From: Ryuthela nishihirai
Taxonomy: Eukaryota; Arthropoda; Arachnida; Araneae; Heptathelidae
Assembly (NCBI GenBank): GCA_038380435.1
Contig: JAWZYU010000008.1
Coordinates: 76,336,020 to 76,400,019 of the forward strand
DNA: 64,000 nucleotides
Direction: 5' to 3'
Positions 24,821-36,377 of the stretch are shown piece by piece (the stretch's first letter is position 1; each line of letters opens with the position of its first letter). The position numbers and the translations under genes are program-made. The notes beneath the pieces are model-generated. The model had not been told where the DNA came from. It was given only the letters and a program-made list of their open reading frames with translations, and made no database searches.

Positions 24821-25204
24821 GGGGCGGGGGTGGCTCAGTCGGTAGCGCGCCAGGCTCGTAATCTGTAGTTCCCAGGTTCGAGTCCCAGCTGGGTCAGCGT
24901 TGAGATTTATCTCCGCAAAATTCCCCACCCTGCCCACGGTCAGTAGGGGACACCGATGGGCTTGGAAAAGCCGTCGTCCGTCGGATGGGACGTTAAGCCG
25001 TGGCCCCGTGTGCGGGAGAGCCATACCCTGTGCACGTTAAAGAACACGCTGGATGGCCTTGACGGGAGGCTACCATCTGTCTCCCAACAGCTGTTCCAGT
25101 GGGTCCCCTCCCCCAACCTTCTCTGAGCCTTCGGGGTCCATGTGACCTGGCCATTTAGCCCATGGTGTGCAAAAAAGTGCCGCTCAGAGGTAAAACAACC
25201 CAAC
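24821..25204 (+). mobile_element. SINE-A, full length, inside Tc1 relic
   Basis: TSD CTAGATACTCGA at 24809-24820 and 25205-25216. Second, oppositely oriented SINE-A in the same transposon. Confidence 0.95.
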
Positions 25205-25322
25205 CTAGATACTCGAAGAGCTAGTCTTCCTGATTTATACTGCACATCGTGAGCATGTGACATATTACATGCTGAAATGACCATTTATGTGAGAGGTGGT
25301 TACCTAATAAACTGGCATCTCA

Positions 25323-25656
25323 GTGTTATTTTATGAACTGTAATGAAATGTAATGCAACATTTTAAATCGCAATTTAAAAAAAAATACTATAATGGAATT
25401 TATGTTTGTAAATTTTACTAAAAACTAACTTAGTTTAAGGATTAGAACAACGCTTGGTGATATACTAGTTGTCCCTAAACTGGAACAGTTGGCCCACTGC
25501 TCTTGAACCAGACACAACAGATAGAATTTGCCCCAGATAGATTTTTGTCCTTGTAGGTAAGTACCAATCAAATTCTTTTAATTGCAAGATCAGATGGAGA
25601 AGACAAATCGCTTCCCATACCATGACTGACCACTTCTATATTCAAGCCACTTCAGT
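25323..25656. other. AT-rich intergenic DNA
   Basis: Nothing recognised. Confidence 0.5.
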
Positions 25657-26252
25657 TGGGTTGTTTACCTCTGAGCTGTGTGCACACAATGGGCTAAATA
25701 GTCAGGTCACAAGGACCTGAAAGGCTCAGATAAGGTTGGGGTTCTCAGGTTCGAATCTCACTTGGGCCAGCTTTGAAATTTATCTCCGCAAAACCCTCAC
25801 CCTTCCCTCGGTCAGTAAAGAACACCAATCTTGGAAAGAGTGCTATCTGTCTGATGGGACGTAAATCCATGGCTCTGTGTAGGAGGCTATACCTTGTGCA
25901 CTTAAAGAACACACTGGATGGCCATTACTGGAGGCTACCATCTGTCTCCTAACAGTTGTCCAGTGCGTCCCTTTCCACCCAATGTTCAGGGTCCTTGTGA
26001 CCTGACATTTACTCCATTGTGTGCAAAAAATGTGCTGCTCAGGGGTAAAACTATATTTGTGGAAAGATATCAATTGGATATCTATTAAGAGATAGAAGCC
26101 TCAAATAATGGCCATCCAGTAACATGCACAGGGCATTGCTCTCCTGCACATGGGACCACAGCTTAATGACCCATACTTCAGACAAGAGCATTTCGAAGCT
26201 CAGTGGTGTCCCTTTTCTCACAGAAACAAAGTGGAAATTAGCTGAGATAACT
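25657..26252. mobile_element. Cluster of three old SINE-A fragments
   Basis: A minus tail piece (25657-25740), a plus copy lacking the A box (25741-26051, B-box region GGTTCGAATCTC) and a minus body piece (about 26109-26252). All are strongly diverged; the arrangement suggests nested insertion or rearrangement. Confidence 0.75.
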
Positions 26253-26613
26253 TTCAAAACCTCTCCGTAACATATTTATATTTACATAGATATAAATGTA
26301 GAATAACCAGAGAGGTGACCAAATTGAAACATTGCTGAACAAAACATATCAGTAGTTCTCGAGAGTACATCATAAGATCGTCTAGTATGCGACTCTCATA
26401 CTAGAGTAATCAACAAGTATGAAGCAGTGTTCCTTCAGGCAGTTATGATCTCCCTATAGATATGTATGCAACTGTTGTACAGTGGATGTACATGGCAATA
26501 TGCTTCTAAAATGATGTTTCCTTGAAATCATCATTCATTTGGATACCGGTGTCTGTATTGCCATTTGAGTCTACTGATGTTCTGGGGCAAACACACTTGC
26601 AACATCCACATGT
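26253..26613. other. AT-rich intergenic DNA
   Basis: Nothing recognised. Confidence 0.5.
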
Positions 26614-26625
26614 TGCTTATTCTGT

Positions 26626-27015
26626 TGGGTTGGGTTGTTGTTTTACCTCTGAGCGGCACTTTTTTGCACACCATGGGCTAAATGGCCAGATCACATGGAC
26701 CCCGAAGGCTCAGAGAAGGTTGGGGGAAGGGACTCACTGGAACAGCTGTTGGGAGACAGATGGTAGCCTCCCGTCAAGGCCATCCAGCGTGTTCTTTAAC
26801 GTGCACAGGGTATGGCTCTCCCGCACACGGGGCCACGGTTTAACGTCCCATCCGACGGACGGCGGCCTTTCCAAGCCCATCGGTGTCCCCTACTGACCGT
26901 AGGTAGGGCGTGGAGTTATGCGAAGATAAATCTCAACGCTGACCCAGCTGGAACTCGAACCTGGGAACTACAGATTACGAGCCTGGCGCGCTACCGACTG
27001 AGCCACCCCCGCCCC
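26626..27015 (-). mobile_element. SINE-A, full length
   Basis: TSD TGCTTATTCTGT at 26614-26625 and 27016-27027. Confidence 0.95.
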
Positions 27016-27027
27016 TGCTTATTCTGT

Positions 27028-28101
27028 AGTATCCCAGCTATTATAAATGAATATTGCATCATATTTCGTTACTCCGTATGTAAGCATTAATATACATTCC
27101 AGACAATCACGTAGATCAGCTGCTCTTTGAAGGTTTCTAAAGTACTACGAAATCTACAGAACCCTTAGAGGTGCCTATATTATGCTTGTCATATGACATA
27201 CAAACACACCAGGACATGCCCCGCTGGTCTTAGTAGTCAGGTACGCTAACCACTCTAGTCCAGGTAGGGCCTAACTAATTTACTAATTAAAAATGTAAAA
27301 GCTGTAATGCTTTACATTTTTAATTTTACTTTTCATTGCAGCTATAAGTAAATATTGTAATACACATGAGTTTTAAAAGAAATATAGCTATTTATTATAG
27401 GATTATATATTTCCGCCATATAGATCAACTAAAAATGGGAGCCTGTCGTATTTAGAGACTAAAAATTGTGACTCCCAGCCGATTAACGTTGAACCGTAGA
27501 TATAGATGTTCAAAATGTTTCCTAATGGTTTGCTGTTGTTATAGAGAACCAGTTCACTTCCTTTTTACCAGTTCTTGTGCAATTCATTTCTGGAGTTCTG
27601 TAATGCCGTTTTGTATGAGAATTCGAATCACAGCAAATGAATAAATCTGGTGCATTCTGTTAGAAATATTTTCTGCATTTTTTAATTATTGGAGAATTTT
27701 AAGGACTTGTGGAGGTATTTTTTTTGCAATATTTGTATAACTAAATGAGGGAATAGTAAATATTTTAATATACATTTTGATACACGAGTTTTAAAAGAAA
27801 TATAGCTATTTATTGTAGTATTATTAGAAAAATTTTCATTATTGTTATTGTTTTCTCTTTTTAACATTCCAATTATTTTTGGCTCTCAGTAGTATTAATA
27901 CGTTTATATGGTACCACAAATTCTGCAAGAAATGTTTTATAGAGTTTAGAAGAGCTTTTAGTAAGTTTATTCCTGATAAGTGTAATAAATTTTTCTAATT
28001 TTTGATAGTTCAGCTGTTTAACAACCTGAAAAATAAAAAAGGTCGTTTATAAATTAAAACAATTTTTATGTGCAAAATACTTACAAGAGGTTTCAGATTG
28101 T
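27028..28101. other. Intergenic DNA with local repeats
   Basis: A hairpin-like inverted repeat (AAAAATGTAAAAGC / GCTTTACATTTTT) lies at about 27288-27325. A direct repeat of about 50 bp containing TTTTAAAAGAAATATAGC occurs at about 27370-27410 and 27787-27825. No gene recognised. Confidence 0.5.
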
Positions 28102-28396
28102 TTTACCTCTGAGTAGCTGTCTTTTCAGACAGCTTCTATCTGTCTCTTAGAAGCAGTCCCACTAGACAGCTTTTAGGGGACAAATGGAAACCTCCCGTCA
28201 AGGCCGTCCATTGTGTTCTGAACATAGAGACACTGCTAATGTCCCATCCGACGAACGGCGGCCTTTCCAAGCCTATTGGTATCCCCTACCGATCGAGGGC
28301 AGTGTGGGTGTTTAGCAGAGATAAATCTCAAAGCTGACCCAGGTGGGACTTGAACCTGAGAACGACAGATTATCAGCCTGGCGCGCTACCCACTGA
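28102..28396 (-). mobile_element. Old SINE-A with internal deletion
   Basis: Tail, part of the body and head (AGCCTGGCGCGCTACCCACTGA) are recognisable. Shorter than full length by about 90 bp and diverged. Confidence 0.8.
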
Positions 28397-28682
28397 AAAA
28401 AAATTATATCTTTGTTAAGGGGAGGTGGTGACCTCTCCTTACCAAAGGTATAATTTTTTTCGGATAATTTCCATTATATTTGCTAAAAAAACTTTATTTT
28501 TCAAAAGTTTATATTGTATGTACAATACAATAAAATTTATTCACATTTTACAAATACAGTGCATTGTGACATTTTTACATTTCACGTTTACAATTTGCTT
28601 ACAGGAATCGTAATATATTTACATTTCATTTTAACAAATATATTTACAGCAATATAATGTACTATGCACTCTATGTAATTAA
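28397..28682. other. AT-rich spacer
   Basis: Nothing recognised; A/T-rich with many TTTACA-type motifs. Confidence 0.5.
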
Positions 28683-28805
28683 TAAAATAAAATACCCCCT
28701 CAAGCAGCTGCTTGCCACAGAGGTCTGACAGGAGCCTGTCAGTTTATATGCCACAGTAGAAGGTCTGAGAGGAAGGCAGGACCTCAGCAGAAAAGCAACA
28801 CATAA
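28683..28805 (-). mobile_element. SINE-B 3' half
   Basis: Reverse complement of tail and body, from CCCCCTCAAGCAGCTGCTTG to CCTCAGCAGAAAAGC. Head absent. Confidence 0.85.
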
Positions 28806-29174
28806 ATTACAATTTAGTATATACCATCGCGAGTAAACTCTTTTTATGGGGTAGTAATATTATTGATTAAAAACTCTTATTTTACAGACATAGCTTACAG
28901 TATGGCAACTTTTATGCTTATTGCAGTAACCCAGAGGCCCTATATAGGTACAGGTTGGCCATCTCAAAATTGGACGCCATGTTTTGTCGTCGCTCGGATT
29001 GTTTAGCTTGCATAGCTGAATGTTATTGCACAGTTCTTATGGATTCCGAAAAAGGGTAGGGTAATATTTGATACAAATTTCAGTGTTCATGATTGGAAGC
29101 ACTTTAGAAAACGGCTAAAAAAGGAAAAGTAATTTTAGGGCTTTTTTTTTTAAATACATATATAGTTTGGCTTT
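28806..29174. other. Intergenic DNA
   Basis: Nothing recognised. Confidence 0.45.
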
Positions 29175-30085
29175 GTTGTCTGTCCGTCTGTAGACATCGA
29201 CCTTTTTTGTTTATACAGATAAATAAAAAAATCTTCCTGTGTTACATAGGTATTAATGATATATTGCTATTGGCATTTTTCCAATCTCCCGAAAGTTATA
29301 ACTGCGCCCTCTAACGGTGGAAAAGGTTGAAAATTCCAAAATATCAAACGAATATTCCAAAGTTTGTAGTTATGTTAGAAGTTTGAATTTTTGGTGTTGA
29401 AATGTGAAGGTTACAAAGTTACCATTGGCAACAATCACTTAACCCTTTAGACCCCCCCCCCCCGTAGGTGAATGCAACTTTTTTTCTTTCAACAGAAAAG
29501 TGTATGTTTTTAGAGATAAATAAAAAATTCTTTTTGGGTTTGACAGGTATTGATGAAATATTACAATTTGCATTTTGCGAATTTCCCAAAAGCTGTAATT
29601 GCGCTCTCTGACAAAGGAAAAAATCGGAAAATCTCAAAATTTAAAACCAATATTGTAAACGATGTAGTTATGCTTGAAATTAAAAATTTTGTTGGTGAAA
29701 TGTGACAGTCTTGAAAATTCCATTGCCAACAATGAGTTGACCCTAAGCCCAAGGTAGGTGAGAAACGGAACGGTTTTGTTTTAAGAGATAATTGGAAATC
29801 TCTTTTCTTGTTGGTTACTAATGAAATGTAATTCGCATTTTTAAAGGTAGTTTTAATTTATATCATTAGAGGTCACTAAATATCGAAACTGCAAAACTTT
29901 TAACGAATATTTCAAGTGATCTGTTTATGGTAGAAATTCCACCGACAGCAGTGATCTGCCCACTATTTTCAGAGGAGCGAGAGAAAAGCAACTTTTTAAA
30001 TTTAAGAACTAAAAGACAAATACTTTTTATGTTTTATAATTACTAATAAAATAGTATATGCATTTCCTCCATCATACATTAAAAA

Positions 30086-30200
30086 ATAACCCCTCAAGCA
30101 GCTGCTTGTACAGAGGTCTGACAGGAGTCTGCCAGTTTATATGCCATAGTAGAAGGTCCATGAGGATGGCGGGACCTCAGCAGGAAATCAGCACGAACAT
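30086..30200 (-). mobile_element. SINE-B 3' half
   Basis: Tail palindrome intact (CAAGCAGCTGCTTG), body to CCTCAGCAGGAAATCAGC. Head absent. Confidence 0.85.
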
Positions 30201-30677
30201 CCATAATTAAAACTTTTAAGGAGTAAAAAAGTAGGCAAAAGAAGAACTTCATTCTCTTTGAAAACCAGATTCCCATATGCGCCAGAGGCGATATGCGTTC
30301 TTCTAGTTATTTTATACTTTCAGTACCCTCTGACAGTGGAAATTCGAACTGTTGTATAATTGAGAAAATAAACTATTAATATTTTATTAGTACCTGTAAT
30401 GTGCAAAAACTTTTTTCATTTATTCCTTCAAGCAGAAAAGTTGCATTTTATCAACGGGACAAATCATTACTATTAGTGTAAACCACCTGAACATTACACT
30501 CTCTGACCTAAATTTAAGTTTGTAGCAAAAATAGATCGTTTGCAATATTTATTTAAAGATTTGGTGCATTCCAGCTCTTTTCTGCCGCTAGAGGTCGCCT
30601 TTTGAGTTTTTATTTACCGCCGTTAGCACTCTCTAACACTGAAAATTCCAACTGATGGGGATTCAAAAAATGTAAAT

Positions 30678-30775
30678 ATTAATATTTTTCTGGAAAAAAA
30701 TTTCGCCGACATACGGGATTCGAACCCGCATCGCTCCAGAAACATGCCAGAGTATTCCAACATGTTGAACTCGCC
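30678..30775 (-). repeat. Single tRNA-like arm
   Basis: Resembles one arm of the paired tRNA-like palindromes: TTTTTCTGGAAAAAAATTTCG, a B box read on minus (GGTTCGAATCC) and an anticodon region like that of 728-1177. No second arm is found nearby. Confidence 0.65.
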
Positions 30776-31028
30776 AGCTTTTTTCACAAAAAAACATTTA
30801 TTGATTTATAGACGTTTAAACGTATGCAGGTAACTTTGAGATTATCAAATATTGTTTAAACCATTAATAACGCTAAACAGCCTGATGTGACTTCATTATT
30901 TATTTCCATTTTACTCAGAGCATTAAAAACGAAATAGTTGCCACCTGAGATCATAGATGGCGCCCAAATTTCACGGGAAGAGTGAATTCTGACCATAACA
31001 CTCTACTACCAAAAATTCAGATTTCCTG

Positions 31029-31397
31029 CGTTGTTGGGTTGTTTTACCTCTGAGCGGCACTTTTTTGCACACCATGGGCTAAATGGCCAGGTCACATGGA
31101 CCCCGAAGGCTCAGAGAAGGTTGGGGGAGGGGACCCACTGGAACAGCTGTTGGGAGACAGATGGTAGCCTCCCTTCAAGACCATCCAGCGTGTTCTTTAA
31201 CGTGCACAGGGTATGGCTCTCCCGCACACGGGGCCACGGCTTAATGCTCCATCCGACGGACGGCGGCATTATTCAAGCCCATCCGTGTCCCCTACTGACC
31301 GTGGGCAGGGCGGGGAAGTTTGCGGAAATAAATCTGAACGCTGATCCAGCTGGGACTCGAACCTGGGAACTACAGATTACGAGCCTGGCGCGCTACC
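31029..31397 (-). mobile_element. SINE-A, slightly truncated at the head
   Basis: TSD GATTTCCTG at 31020-31028 and 31398-31406. Ends at GCGCGCTACC, so the last 15 bp of the head, including the A box, are absent. Confidence 0.92.
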
Positions 31398-31690
31398 GAT
31401 TTCCTGTCTAAATAGTTTGTTTCTAATATTCGTTTGAAATTTTAGCATTTTCCATTTTTTCCCATCGCTAGAGGGCGCTATTGCTGCTATTGAAAATTTT
31501 CAAAATTGCCAATCGCAATATTTGTTCTACACCTATCCAACCCAAAAACAATTTTTCATTTAGCTCTAAAAGTAAAAAAAAATGATTGTCTATACACGGA
31601 CAGATAGGTGGAAAAACAGATGGACAAACAGCAGTTAACAGAGAGACGGACAGACAGACGATTGGCATAAGCAGACGACAAAGTAAAACA

Positions 31691-32559
31691 TTAGCTCGTT
31701 TTTCAAACGAACCTTAAAAGAAATTTTTTGTTGGTTTTCAGTTAGCTCGTTTTATTTTTGCAGCCAATTGTCGTCTTCTGATGGAGTTTCTCGGAAAAAA
31801 ATATTCATTAATTTATTTCTCTGAGAGAAATTTTTACACCCAAATTCAGCGCAGTGAGGCGTCATAAAACATGACAGCTTTTATAGACAAAAAAAGTGGT
31901 AGAAATATATAAAACTATAATAAATGAGAACTTTTAACTTGGTACATACACTAATTCATAGGCTTTCGTCTCACGATACGACAAAACATGGCGCCCATAA
32001 ACCACGTGAGTCAATCAACCAATAGCAGTTAATTACCGTCTTGGCCAGCCTCTAACTATACAGGACCTTTGCAGTAACCATGGTATAAAAATATCGAAGT
32101 TTGTGTAAAAATATTGAAAATTTTCATGATTCAGATCAAACGTTACCCATTTTTTTTTTATTTATTTGATAAAATCATATTTATAATTAAATGTTTTATA
32201 TAATTTGGGATGAAATTATAAATTTTTATAGATAAATAAATGTAATGTCTGGTGACAATATTTTTCTTAACCATAAACTCTTCTATGAATATTTTCTAAC
32301 AACATGTGTTTACTACAAATGTCTAACAATTTGTTTGTTCCAAGATTCCTGCAAAGTGTTTCACTGAGTTAAATATGTAAAATTCTCGTAATTTCATAAT
32401 TTCTAGTGACCGGTAAAATTTATTTATATTGTCTCTTCTTTTTTCATGATTCATCGAATTATAAGATTTGAACTCTTAGTGGATTTATGTGTCTGTCATA
32501 AGATCCCTCCCACTAGGTAGGAAGTCCATAGCTTAAGTAAGATTTTATCCAGGCATTGT
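31691..32559. other. AT-rich intergenic DNA
   Basis: Nothing recognised. Confidence 0.45.
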
Positions 32560-32572
32560 AGATGATTTTGAG

Positions 32573-32960
32573 TTGGGTTGGGTTGTTTTACCTCTGAGCG
32601 GCACTTTTTTACACACCATGGGCTAAATGGCCAGGTCACAAGGACCCCGAAGGCTCAGAGAAGGTTGAGGGAGGGGACCCACTGGAACAGCTGTTGGGAG
32701 ACAGATGGTAGCCTCCAGTCAAGGCCATCCAGCGTGTTCTTTAATGTGCACAGGGTATGGCTCCTCCGCACACGGGGCCACGGCTTAACGTCCCATCCGA
32801 CGGACGGCGGCCTTTCCAAGCCTATCGGTGTCCCCTACTGACCGTGGGCAGGGCAGGGAATTTTGCGGAGATAAATCTCAACGCTGACCCAGCTGGGACT
32901 CGAACCTGGGAACTACAGATTACGAGCCTGGCGCGCTACCGACTGAGCCACCCCCGCCCC
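32573..32960 (-). mobile_element. SINE-A, full length
   Basis: TSD AGATGATTTTGAG at 32560-32572 and 32961-32973. Confidence 0.95.
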
Positions 32961-33249
32961 AGATGATTTTGAGAAGTGAAATATCAGCAAACATCCTGAT
33001 GTAATTAATTTTATGGATGATTGCATTAACTTTTTTGCATACCTTATCAATTTGTAAATTCCATGTCAATTTTCAATCTTATCATTATCCCCAAATAACA
33101 GTAGTAGTCCACTCCTTCAATACATTCCGAATTACATAGTCCGAGTCTGCTATTTCTTATATGACAAAAAAATTTTCTTTTAAAATTATCCGGTTCATTT
33201 TCTCTAATTCTGATACTCATATATTTTGTCTTTTTAATATTTAAAATTG

Positions 33250-34580
33250 ATTTATTTCTTTGAAACCAATCTCCTATTTTTTTCTAAATCTTTATTTATC
33301 TGCTGCAAATGTTGTAATTTTATTATATAAATTCAAGTTGCAAAAATCATTAATATAAATTAAAAATAATATTGGCCCCAGTACCGATCCTTGCGGCACT
33401 CCGTATTTAATATCTACTTCTACACTTTGACAATTCTCGATTTTAACTGTTTGTTTCCTGCTCTTTAAATACCTGTCAAACCATTTTAACACAGTTTCCC
33501 TAAAACACGCCGCCTCTAATTTAAATACCAATTTTAATGGGAAATGGTAACAAAAGCTTTTTTAATATGTAAAAAAATAATAATACCGATTTTTCATTTT
33601 TAAATTTGTAAAACTTCTGTATGTTAATTATAAAACAGCATCTTCTGTTCCTGCACCGTTTCTAAATCCATATTGATTTACTGAAAAATAATTATTTTTA
33701 TCTAGGAAGGAAACTATTTTTTATTTTACTACTTTTTCATTAATTTTGGAAAACACCGACAACAAAGATATGGGTTTGTAGTTTTTAAACTCTTTACTTT
33801 CTCCTTTATGGATAAGTATAACAACTGCAGCCGTCCCATGGCCGAGTGGTTAGCACGCTTGGCTACTGATCTAAGGGACCTGGGTTTCGAGCCCCGGGTA
33901 AGGCATGGTTGTTGTGTGCGTTGTTTTTCTGCTGAGGTCCTGCCAACCTCACAGACCTTCTCCTATGGCATATAAACTGACAGGCTCCTGTCAGACCTCT
34001 GTGGCAAGCAGCTGCTTGAGGGGGTGTTTATTTATTTATTTATAACAACTGCAGTTTTCAAGATAGCTGGTTAAATGCCTTACTGCAGGGATTATTTATC
34101 AGTCAACATAAGATATCTTTAATTTCTTGATAAATTTCCTTTACTGTTTGAACTATAATACCATCCTTCCCCCCTGATTTACCTGTTTCTAAATTTCTTA
34201 CTACATCATAAATTTGATATTCGAAAATATAGTCATTAAAAAACAATATTTCTCATACTGCTATGTATGTCAGGATACCTTAATATCTGTGTTAAATTCA
34301 GCCGCTAACGTTTCTACTGTTTCTTTAAAATACGTATTAAACCTATTTGCTAACTGAAAACCATTGCTATTTAGAGAATAAAAATTTTTTTCACTTCAAT
34401 TTCTAAATTTAAGTGCCAATTTTTTTTGACAGAAAAAAATTTGTCTCCCAGTTTTTTTTTTATTTGATTTATTTCTTAGAAATTTGTGTCTGTAATAATT
34501 ATATTTCGCTTTTCTAATTAACGATATCAGAATATTTTTGTACCTATTATATTCCTTAATTTCATGTTAAGTTATTAAAT
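33250..34580 (-). pseudogene. LINE reverse transcriptase fragment
   Basis: On the minus strand, from right to left: SGGKDGIIVQTVKEIYQEI (about 34.2 kb), then after the SINE-B VILIHKGESKEFKNYKPISL, SVNQYGFRNGAGTEDAVL, CFRETVLKWFDRYLKSRKQT and GVPQGSVLGPILFLIYINDF (33.3-33.5 kb). These match RT fingers and palm blocks of non-LTR elements; the block holding the catalytic FADD box follows, where FAADK is read and the second Asp seems shifted or lost. In-frame stops and frameshifts are present. Polymerase would have copied element RNA at a nicked target. Confidence 0.85.
33841..34040 (+). mobile_element. SINE-B, full length (family reference)
   Basis: Describes the family. tRNA-like head with A-box-like GGCCGAGTGG and a B-box region with one extra T (GGTTTCGAGCC), then a body with TTTTTCTGCTGAGGTCCTGC and CATATAAACTGACAGGCTCC, and an end with CAAGCAGCTGCTTG, GAGGGGGTG and a TTTATT tail. 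TSD TATAACAACTGCAG at 33827-33840 and 34041-34054, inside LINE RT. Length 200 bp, no coding. Confidence 0.93.
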
Positions 34581-35046
34581 TTAGGGGTGATCATTTATTC
34601 GTGGACTGACGCCATCAAGTACTCGTACGTAGCGCTTTTTCCAAAGTAACACTAGATGGCGCTGTGCGTGACCCTTGCGAAGGAAGCTCCACGTGAAAAC
34701 GTCATTTGGCGTCGACTGCTGTTAAGACTGTGATTCGACTTGTGTGTCATAGACGTTCGTTCAGAATGTCGGAAATTCAGATGGAACAGCAGTATATCAT
34801 TCGTTATTGTGTTAGGCGAGGCCTAAGTGCTGCTGCGACTGTTGAAGACAGTGAAGCCTATGAAAACCCATCTGGAAATGTCACGAATCTGTGCTCAATG
34901 GATTCCACACAGTTTGACTCCAGAACAAAAACAAAAACGGGTACAGCTGTGCAAGGAGACGCTTAATCATTTTGAAAGCCAGTGTCCAACCTTCATCAGT
35001 CGAATCGTGATTTGCGACGAAACTTGGATCTTTGACTACGATCCCG

Positions 35047-35338
35047 CAAAAATTCCCCGCCCTGCCCAAGGTCAGTAGGGGACACCGATGGGCTTGGAAA
35101 GGCCGCCGTCCGTCGGATGGGACGTTAAGCCGTGGCCCATGTGCGGGAGAGACATACCCTGTGCACGTTAAAGAACACGCTGGATGGCCTTGACGGGGGG
35201 CTACCATCTGTCTCCCAACAGCTGTTCCAGTGGGTCCCCTCCCCCAACCTTCTCTGAGCCTTCGGGGTCCATGTGACCTGGCCATTTAGCCCATGGTGTG
35301 CAAAAAAGTGCCGCTCAGAGGTAAAACAACCCAAACAA
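35047..35338 (+). mobile_element. SINE-A, 5'-truncated, inside mariner
   Basis: Lacks the tRNA head and starts CAAAAATTCCCC. TSD TTGACTACGATCCCG at 35032-35046 and 35339-35353; deleting one repeat and the SINE restores the transposase reading frame across the site. Confidence 0.95.
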
Positions 35339-35679
35339 TTGACTACGATCCCGAAACAAAACAACAGTCGAGTCAATGGAAGTATCCCGATTCAATGAGA
35401 CCCAAGAAAATTCGGGTTTCTCGTTCAGCTGGGAAACAAATGGCTCTTGTGTTTTTTGACATCAAAGGGTTCTTGTTACTCACTTTGTGCCTCGTGGAAC
35501 AACCATGAATAAGAAAGTCTACTCGAAGATTCTGAGACCCAAACTTCGGCGTGCCATTCGTGAAAAACGTCCGGAACTTTCTGGTGTAACTTGGTTTCTC
35601 CATCACGACAACGCCAGGCCCGATACGGCTAATATTATGCAGCCAGTGATCACTGCCATAGATGCTGAGGTTCTGACAC

Positions 35680-36068
35680 TTGGATTGGGTTGTTTTACCT
35701 CTGAGCGGCACTTTTTTGCACACCATGGGCTAAATGGCCAGGTCACAAGGACCCCGAAGGTTCAGAGAAGATTGGGGGAGGGGACCCACTGGAACAGCTG
35801 TTGGGAGACAGATGGTAGCCTCCCGTCAAGGCCATCCAGCGTGTTCTTTAACGTGCATAGGGTATGGCTCTCCCGCACACCGGACCACGGCTTAACGTCC
35901 CATCCGACGGACGGCGGCCTTTCCAAGCCCATCGGTGTCCCCTACTGACCGTGGGCAGCGCGGGGAATTTTGCGGAGATAAATCTCAACGCTGACCCAGC
36001 TGGAACTCGAACCTGGGAACTACAGATTACGAGCCTGGCGCGCTACCGACTGAGCCACCCCCGCCCCA
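35680..36068 (-). mobile_element. SINE-A, full length, inside mariner
   Basis: Near-direct repeats GAGGTTCTGACA (left) and GGGTTCTGCGACA (right) flank it. Interrupts the transposase between its second and third catalytic motifs. Confidence 0.93.
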
Positions 36069-36377
36069 GGGGTTCTGCGACATCCTTCATATTCCCGGAC
36101 TTAGCACCCTGCGATTATTTCCTCTTTCCTCCACTGAAGAAAGCTTTTAAAGGAAAACATTTCGCATCCGACGTCGAAGCTTGCAGAACCACAACGACAG
36201 CACTTCGCACGCTTTCGAAAAATGGCTTCAAAGACGCTTTTAATGCATGGGTAGAACGATGGCAAAAATGTGTGAAGTTCAAAGGAGTGTATTTTGAGAA
36301 AGACAAATGCCAGAAAGAATCAGATGATGATATTTAATGTAACGTTTTGCTTGTCCACGAATTAAATGATCACGCTA

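Larger units (their letters stand above)
23331..25322 (-). mobile_element. Inactivated Tc1-like transposon with two SINE-A insertions
   Basis: TIRs: the left end reads ACTGAGATGTCAGTTTATTA and the right end read inward ACTGAGATGCCAGTTTATTA. The minus-strand transposase (24469 downward, resuming at 23637) reads WVREHRHWTIEDWKK, GDGDIMVWG, HGNAPAHKA and then SPYLNTLKHLWDEV. In this family those motifs are usually WSDES, HDNAP and SPDLNPIEHLWD. Here WSDES is reduced to ENS, the middle Asp is Gly, and Asp and Glu of the last motif are Tyr and Lys. All three catalytic acids are lost, so it cannot be active. Confidence 0.9.
29175..31690. repeat. 2.5-kb region with inverted outer ends and internal degenerate units
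   Basis: Left end GTTGTCTGTCCGTCTGTAG is mirrored near the right end (GACGGACAGACAGACGA, about 31644-31661). Inside, a unit of about 280-300 bp with GAGATAAATAAAAAATTC, then a GCGCCCTCTAACGG-like core and AACGAATATT, recurs as direct degenerate copies near 29205, 29511 and 29790. An inverted copy lies at about 31410-31600 (AGAGGGCGCTATTG). A C12 run sits at 29452-29463. SINE-A, SINE-B and a tRNA-like fragment sit inside. I do not recognise the element; a decayed foldback or MITE cluster is likely. Confidence 0.5.
34766..36337 (+). pseudogene. mariner transposase, broken
   Basis: Begins MSEIQMEQQYIIRYCVRRG (ATG at 34766), the first helix of the mariner DNA-binding domain. A deletion then joins it out of frame to ICAQWIPHSLTPEQKQKR. 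The catalytic DD34D core is readable: CDETWIFDYD (about 35015-35045), a break by SINE-A, RPKKIRVSRS, a frameshift near 35470, VTHFVPRGTT, HHDNARPDTA (about 35605), a second SINE-A, then PDLAPCDYFLFP (about 36098-36130). All three motif aspartates are present, so inactivation comes from the deletion, frameshift and insertions. It would have cut and pasted the element at TA sites. Confidence 0.9.
34584..36375 (+). mobile_element. mariner element with two SINE-A insertions
   Basis: Flanked by TA on both sides (34582-34583, 36376-36377). TIRs GTGATCATTTATTCGTGGAC (left) and, read inward, GTGATCATTTAATTCGTGG (right). Removing the two SINE-A insertions leaves about 1.1 kb, short of the usual 1.3 kb because part of the transposase N-terminal region is deleted. 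Sits within the older minus-strand LINE, between its RT and endonuclease parts. Confidence 0.9.
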
